Shown one piece after another: positions 60,353 through 64,000 of a DNA stretch of 64,000 bases. How positions within the stretch are numbered: position 1 is the stretch's first letter; each line of letters begins with the position of its first letter. This stretch comes from Filomicrobium insigne (GTDB lineage: Bacteria; Pseudomonadota; Alphaproteobacteria; Rhizobiales; Hyphomicrobiaceae), in NCBI RefSeq assembly GCF_900104305.1, contig NZ_FNJC01000003.1:558001-622000 (forward strand), read 5' to 3'. The position numbers and the translations under genes are program-made. Below the pieces are notes generated by a model that was not told the DNA's origin, made no database searches, and saw nothing but the letters and a program-made list of their open reading frames with translations.

Positions 60353-60709
60353 CTAGATATGAGCGATTTCCAAGAGGCTCAGCAGCACAAGCAACCCGGC
60401 GAGTACGCTCAGCACCAGCCGGCCACGGGCAGTCTCTGCCGCGCGTTGGAGGACCAAGAGCGCGAAGATCGCGCTAGCCGAGATGAAGTTAATAAGGATT
60501 AAGCCCGTAGGCCCGATGCCACGCCAGCCAACACCCTCGGCGTACGATGCCGCAGCAACACCAAGAAGCAGCGCGCCGAGAAGGCGCGGCCAAAAACCCG
60601 TTTGAGGCTTAGGAAGTCCCAGTATGCGACAGGCCGTCAGCGGCAGCAGCAGCAACACAGCCCCGCCCGTCGCCTTCAGCAGAGTTTCCAGCCACAGTAA
60701 TTGCTGCAA
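60353..60709 (-). CDS. Small four-helix membrane protein, unknown function
   Basis: 118 residues, almost wholly hydrophobic, with about four membrane helices (ATGGAVLLLLPLTACRILGL, LLGALLLGVAAASY, LILINFISASAIFALLVL, LVLSVLAGLLVLLSLLEIA). No family is recognised. The start is a TTG with GAGGG about five bases upstream. The gene lies between the acetyltransferase and the lipoprotein gene on the same strand. Confidence 0.65.
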   Translation of the reverse strand: MQQLLWLETLLKATGGAVLLLLPLTACRILGLPKPQTGFWPRLLGALLLGVAAASYAEGVGWRGIGPTGLILINFISASAIFALLVLQRAAETARGRLVLSVLAGLLVLLSLLEIAHI

Positions 60710-60786
60710 AAGTCCCTCGCGCCCAATTCGACGGGTTCGCTAAGAGTAGAGCCGAGCGAGATGCGCGCCAGCAAATAGCAATGCAA

Positions 60787-61335
60787 TCAGGGAAGCTTGT
60801 CGCGCTGGCTCTCCCACCAGCTCTCAGAGCCAAATGATGGGCCGCTATCGACGGTATCGCCGTCAAAGAACCCGCCCAGAAAACCCTGCTCCTCGGCCTT
60901 TGCAACCTGTTGAGGCGGTGCAGAATAATCTCCCGCGAGATGCCGTGCGAGATCCGTCTTGATCTGCGCCGTCCGGGTGGCATTGCAGTAATTGGGGTCA
61001 GCTGCCGCAGCTTTCCCGACGCCGTTGTAACCCGTCTCGTAGATCACCTCGAGCCGGCCAAGATCCGTGACTTGAACGCCCTGTGCGGCTTCATACGCGA
61101 GGTAATTCGACTTCAAGGCCGCAGCATCAAAGTTATAGCCGCATTTGGACGCCCGGGCTGACAGGCTCCCTACCTGCAGTGCGCGTGCTGTTGGGTCATT
61201 GCTGACTTGGGGCGCAGCCGCTGCGGCTTTCTGATCATCGCCACCAATCAGTGAGCCCGTGGTCACGCCACCTGCGGAGGAACAGGCTGCAAGCCCGAGC
61301 ACGAGAAATGCGCTCATCACCAACCGAGCAGACAT
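60787..61335 (-). CDS. Putative outer-membrane lipoprotein
   Basis: 182 residues with a lipobox: FLVLGLAAC, the Cys being the lipidation site. The mature part has conserved-looking CGYNFDAAALKSNYLAYE and later CNATRTAQIKTDLARHLAG, but no named domain. The ATG has GGAGG just upstream. It is 155 bases after the VWA gene on the same strand. Confidence 0.75.
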   Translation of the reverse strand: MSARLVMSAFLVLGLAACSSAGGVTTGSLIGGDDQKAAAAAPQVSNDPTARALQVGSLSARASKCGYNFDAAALKSNYLAYEAAQGVQVTDLGRLEVIYETGYNGVGKAAAADPNYCNATRTAQIKTDLARHLAGDYSAPPQQVAKAEEQGFLGGFFDGDTVDSGPSFGSESWWESQRDKLP

Positions 61336-61489
61336 GGGAGGTCCTCCGAGAATTTTAGGCGTCGCAAAGGTTTGCCCTAGCTCCTTGAAGGCGTCAATGA
61401 GTATGGGCGAACAAGCCACGAACCTTCCCCAGAATCGCCATTTCAGAGGGCTGAGAAGTAACTTTTCGTTACGTAAAGTTGCGACACGG

Positions 61490-62668
61490 TCACCGCATCA
61501 ACTCGCGGATAGCCCGTTCCAAGCCATCCAGATTAAGGGGATACATGTGTCCCCCCATTAGCTGCCGGACCATTTTGATGGACGGCGTCCAATCCCAAAC
61601 ATCTTCGCTTACAGGGTTGAGCCAAACACAGCTGGGAAAGGTATCCCGGACACGTTGAAGCCAGACGGCGCCAGCTTCCGGGTTCATATGCTCAACAGAG
61701 CCGCCGGCGATACTGACCTCGTATGGGCTCATCGAGGCATCTCCGACGAAGATCACTTTGTAGTCAGAAGGGTAAGTATGAAGCACGTCCCACGTTGGTG
61801 TGCGCTCCGTCCAACGACGTTCGTTGTCCCGCCAAACAAACTCGTAAGGACAATTGTGGAAGTAGTAGTACTCAAGATGTTTGAACTCGCTCCGGGCGGC
61901 TGAAAACAGTTCCTCAGCGCCTTGGACGTGCCAGTCCATAGACCCGCCGACGTCAAAGAGCATCAGTACCTTGATTGCGTTGCGGCGCTCCGGGCGCAAC
62001 CGAACATCGATATAGCCCTTATCGGCGCTGTGGCGGATCGTGCTTTCAAGATCGAGTTCTTCCGCAGCGCCCGCTCGAGCAAACTGGCGCAACTTCCTGA
62101 GCGCCACCTTGATGTTCCGGGTCCCAAGTTCCCGCGTGTCATCGAAATCGCGAAACTCGCGCTTGTCCCAGACTTTGACGGCGCGAAAATTCCTGTTGCC
62201 CTTCTGACCGATCCGCACGCCGGCGGGGTTGTAGCCATCCGCGCCGAACGGTGATTTTCCCCCGGTGCCGATCCACTTTGACCCGCCGGAGTGACGCCCC
62301 TTTTGTTCGGCGAGACGCTTACGGAGCTCCTCCATAATCTTTTCCCAGCCGCCGAGAGCTTCGATCTGCGCCTTCTCCTCTTCGGAGAAGTAGCGTTCGG
62401 CTTGAGAGCGCAACCACTCTTCGGGGATCTCAACTTCCGCCACGCCATCAGATAAGGTTTCCAAGCCTTTGAAGGTCTGTCCGAAAACCTGATCAAAGCG
62501 ATCGAGATGGCGCTCGTCTTTCACGAGAGTTGCTCTCGCCAAATAATAGAAATCCTCCACCCGCCGACCGGCGATATCCGCAGCAAGACCCTCCATCAGA
62601 GTGAGGTACTCACGCAAAGTGACCGGGACCTTTGCGGCCTTGAGTTGATGGAAGAAGTCTACGAACAC
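61490..62668 (-). CDS. VWA-domain protein (CoxE-like)
   Basis: 392 residues. An N-terminal helical region (DFFHQLKAAKVPVTLREYLTLME) is followed by a von Willebrand factor A domain. Its metal site reads DVGGSMDWH, that is D-x-G-x-S instead of D-x-S-x-S, which I recall as common in this family. Such proteins normally work with a MoxR-type AAA+ ATPase, but no such gene is in the window. The start is a GTG with AAGG upstream. Role unknown; metal-centre assembly or complex maturation has been proposed for relatives. Confidence 0.85.
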   Translation of the reverse strand: MFVDFFHQLKAAKVPVTLREYLTLMEGLAADIAGRRVEDFYYLARATLVKDERHLDRFDQVFGQTFKGLETLSDGVAEVEIPEEWLRSQAERYFSEEEKAQIEALGGWEKIMEELRKRLAEQKGRHSGGSKWIGTGGKSPFGADGYNPAGVRIGQKGNRNFRAVKVWDKREFRDFDDTRELGTRNIKVALRKLRQFARAGAAEELDLESTIRHSADKGYIDVRLRPERRNAIKVLMLFDVGGSMDWHVQGAEELFSAARSEFKHLEYYYFHNCPYEFVWRDNERRWTERTPTWDVLHTYPSDYKVIFVGDASMSPYEVSIAGGSVEHMNPEAGAVWLQRVRDTFPSCVWLNPVSEDVWDWTPSIKMVRQLMGGHMYPLNLDGLERAIRELMR

Positions 62669-62742
62669 GAGCTATCGCACCTTGCCATACAAAACTGAGA
62701 ACGCATCAAGAATACAGGGTATCGACCCCTATCACAAAACAA

Positions 62743-62768
62743 AGAAGCCGCTCAAATGAGCGGCTTCT
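62743..62768 (-). terminator. Terminator of the porin gene
   Basis: A 12-bp perfect stem (62743-62754 with 62757-62768), followed on the minus strand by TTGTTTTG. It ends the porin transcript before the VWA gene. Confidence 0.85.
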
Positions 62769-62795
62769 CGTTTAAGTGCTTGTGCGTGTCTAAGA

Positions 62796-64000
62796 TCAGA
62801 AGTTGATCAGAGCACCCGCGCCAACGTAGTGGAAGTCGTCATAGGAAACGCCCGAGTTATCATCATACTCGAGGTTGCGATACTTGATCCACATCGACAT
62901 TGCGGCAGCATCGATTTCCTGCACGACACCCAGGCCCCAGACGTCGAGACCGGAGTCAGACGGGATACCGAAACCAGCTACGCCGGGGTCAGCTACGAAG
63001 CGTGTACCATCTGCTTCGTTGTTCAGGTATTCGCCATAAAGCACGGTGTGGCCAAGTGCGTGCCATTTCCGACGCAGACCGGCCTTGACGTACCAAGTCT
63101 GTGAATCTCCGCTGAATTCACTCGAGTCCAGGTATCCGTAGTTACCCAGCACGAACAGGCCAGAAGAGATGTCTTGAACGTAGAGACCTGCCTGGAAGTA
63201 ACGCGTCGTCTCGTTGTTGAGAGCGCCCATATCCATGTCGGTCGTTTCGTTGTAGCCGATGGCGGCAGCCAACTTAAGGCGACCATGCTCGCCCGCGTAA
63301 CGCGCAGCGACATCCCACATGTCATCTTCGCCCCACGATGCCGAAGCCGAGAAGCCGGCGAAGGTCGGCGTATCGTAGCGAACGACGTTCCGGGGAATAC
63401 CGTTACAGTCACCCCAGGCACCACCCATGCCGGCGCAGGGCCCAGCAGCACCCCACGTAACGTCAGTAAGATTACCGGCACCGTCACGGATGAAGAAGCT
63501 GTTGACGTCGAAGGCCACCCAGTTGGCTGGAACCAGCGAACCGGAGCCGTCAACCAGAATTGCGAGGTTGTCGGTCGCCTGAGATTGAAGACCGACGCCC
63601 AATTTACCGAGCCGTTCGCTCTTCAAGAACCAGTAGGACTGAAGAACCTGAGCATCCTGCGGACGGCCAGTCAGAGCAGCAGGGCCGTTGTCGACATTTT
63701 GGCTGATCGTCAAACTGTCGCTGGAAATCGCTTCGATGTGCAGCACATAACCAGCGCTCCACTCAGAGTTGATCTGAGCGCCGCCAGTGAACTTAAAGTG
63801 CGAACCCAGCGTGGTGCCGAGGTCGTGGACGTAAGTGTTGGATTCCAAACCGTCGTCCCAGAACATCACCTGCTGTCCGACCCAGCCGGAAATCGTAAGG
63901 GACACCTTGCGGTTGCCTTTACGGGCTGTCGTGGCCTCGAGTTCAGCAATGCGCTCCTCAAGATCGGCGCAGCAGTCTCCCCCAAGGTCTGCAGCCGACG
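62796..64000 (-). CDS. Porin, 5' end outside the window
   Basis: Partial: the frame is open through the window edge, so about 401 codons of the 3' part are seen. Upstream of the internal GTG at 63905 the frame still encodes family sequence (a Cys-Cys-Ala-Asp stretch, LEERIAELEATTARKGNRKV), so that GTG is not the start. The product is an outer-membrane beta-barrel of the Hyphomicrobiales porin family (SGWVGQQVMFWDDG, VRYDTPTFAGFSASASWG) with a terminal Phe (GALINF). It has its own terminator and probably a strong promoter upstream. Confidence 0.9.
   Translation of the reverse strand, partial: SAADLGGDCCADLEERIAELEATTARKGNRKVSLTISGWVGQQVMFWDDGLESNTYVHDLGTTLGSHFKFTGGAQINSEWSAGYVLHIEAISSDSLTISQNVDNGPAALTGRPQDAQVLQSYWFLKSERLGKLGVGLQSQATDNLAILVDGSGSLVPANWVAFDVNSFFIRDGAGNLTDVTWGAAGPCAGMGGAWGDCNGIPRNVVRYDTPTFAGFSASASWGEDDMWDVAARYAGEHGRLKLAAAIGYNETTDMDMGALNNETTRYFQAGLYVQDISSGLFVLGNYGYLDSSEFSGDSQTWYVKAGLRRKWHALGHTVLYGEYLNNEADGTRFVADPGVAGFGIPSDSGLDVWGLGVVQEIDAAAMSMWIKYRNLEYDDNSGVSYDDFHYVGAGALINF

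Overview
The window is a gene-dense chromosomal segment of an alphaproteobacterium, most likely of the order Hyphomicrobiales (Rhizobiales) and probably close to Hyphomicrobium. This rests on gene order (tsf-pyrH-frr-uppS-cdsA-dxr-rseP-bamA-lpxD-fabZ-lpxA-lpxI-lpxB-gltA; trpG-trpD-trpC-moaC-moeA-lexA), the use of LpxI, an alphaproteobacterial direct-repeat SOS box (GTTC-N7-GTTC) upstream of lexA, a soxXA pair, a Rhizobiales-type porin and a large polar-growth-like coiled-coil protein. Base composition is moderately high GC almost throughout. No rRNA, tRNA, insertion sequence or CRISPR array was seen.

Layout. 1-14.9 kb (+): translation factors and UMP kinase, then isoprenoid, phospholipid, outer-membrane assembly and lipid A genes ending with lpxB, and a terminator facing gltA. 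15-18 kb (-): gltA and gltX. 18.1-20.3 kb (+): comEC. 20.5-29.6 kb (-): a long run read as ppiD-trpE-sixA-like-trpG-trpD-trpC-moaC-moeA, then lexA behind its own SOS box. 29.9-34.1 kb: tpiA, a DUF1232 protein, a small exported protein, secG and pyrG. 34.2-39.5 kb: an M15-type peptidase, kdsA, tkt and pgk. 39.7-43.2 kb: soxX, soxA, a CcdA/SoxV-like protein, thiD, then a probable small RNA. 43.3-49.5 kb: an MFS transporter, an Ala-Glu epimerase, a 1068-residue coiled-coil membrane protein and an Hpt protein. 49.7-53 kb: a [2Fe-2S] ferredoxin, a TrxR-like ferredoxin reductase and a GMC oxidoreductase carrying a four-cysteine cluster. 53-57 kb is accessory: an ArsR/SRPBCC/small membrane/DUF1801 operon, a HEPN-like + DUF1801 fusion of unlike base composition, and an unknown membrane protein. 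57-64 kb (-): DUF1254 protein, CelD/BcsL-type acetyltransferase, small membrane protein, lipoprotein, VWA protein and the 3' part of a porin.

How it works together. The first 15 kb links translation to envelope building: UppS supplies undecaprenyl carrier, CdsA phospholipid precursor, Dxr isoprenoids, RseP envelope-stress proteolysis, BamA outer-membrane protein insertion, and LpxD/A/I/B plus FabZ lipid A and fatty acids; KdsA later supplies Kdo. The trp genes are embedded with a periplasmic folding factor and molybdenum-cofactor genes. SoxXA and the CcdA-like protein point to thiosulfate or sulfane-sulfur chemistry in the periplasm, but the other Sox genes are not in the window.

Most interesting items: (1) the HEPN-like/DUF1801 fusion at 54.7-56.3 kb; (2) a probable intergenic small RNA near 43.1 kb with promoter, operator-like palindrome, nested stems and terminator; (3) LpxI with its C-terminal catalytic-type domain duplicated; (4) ten consecutive 22-residue repeats in the large coiled-coil protein; (5) a [4Fe-4S]-like cysteine quartet in a GMC oxidoreductase beside a ferredoxin and its reductase; (6) a structured tkt leader carrying B12-riboswitch-like words, which is weak evidence.
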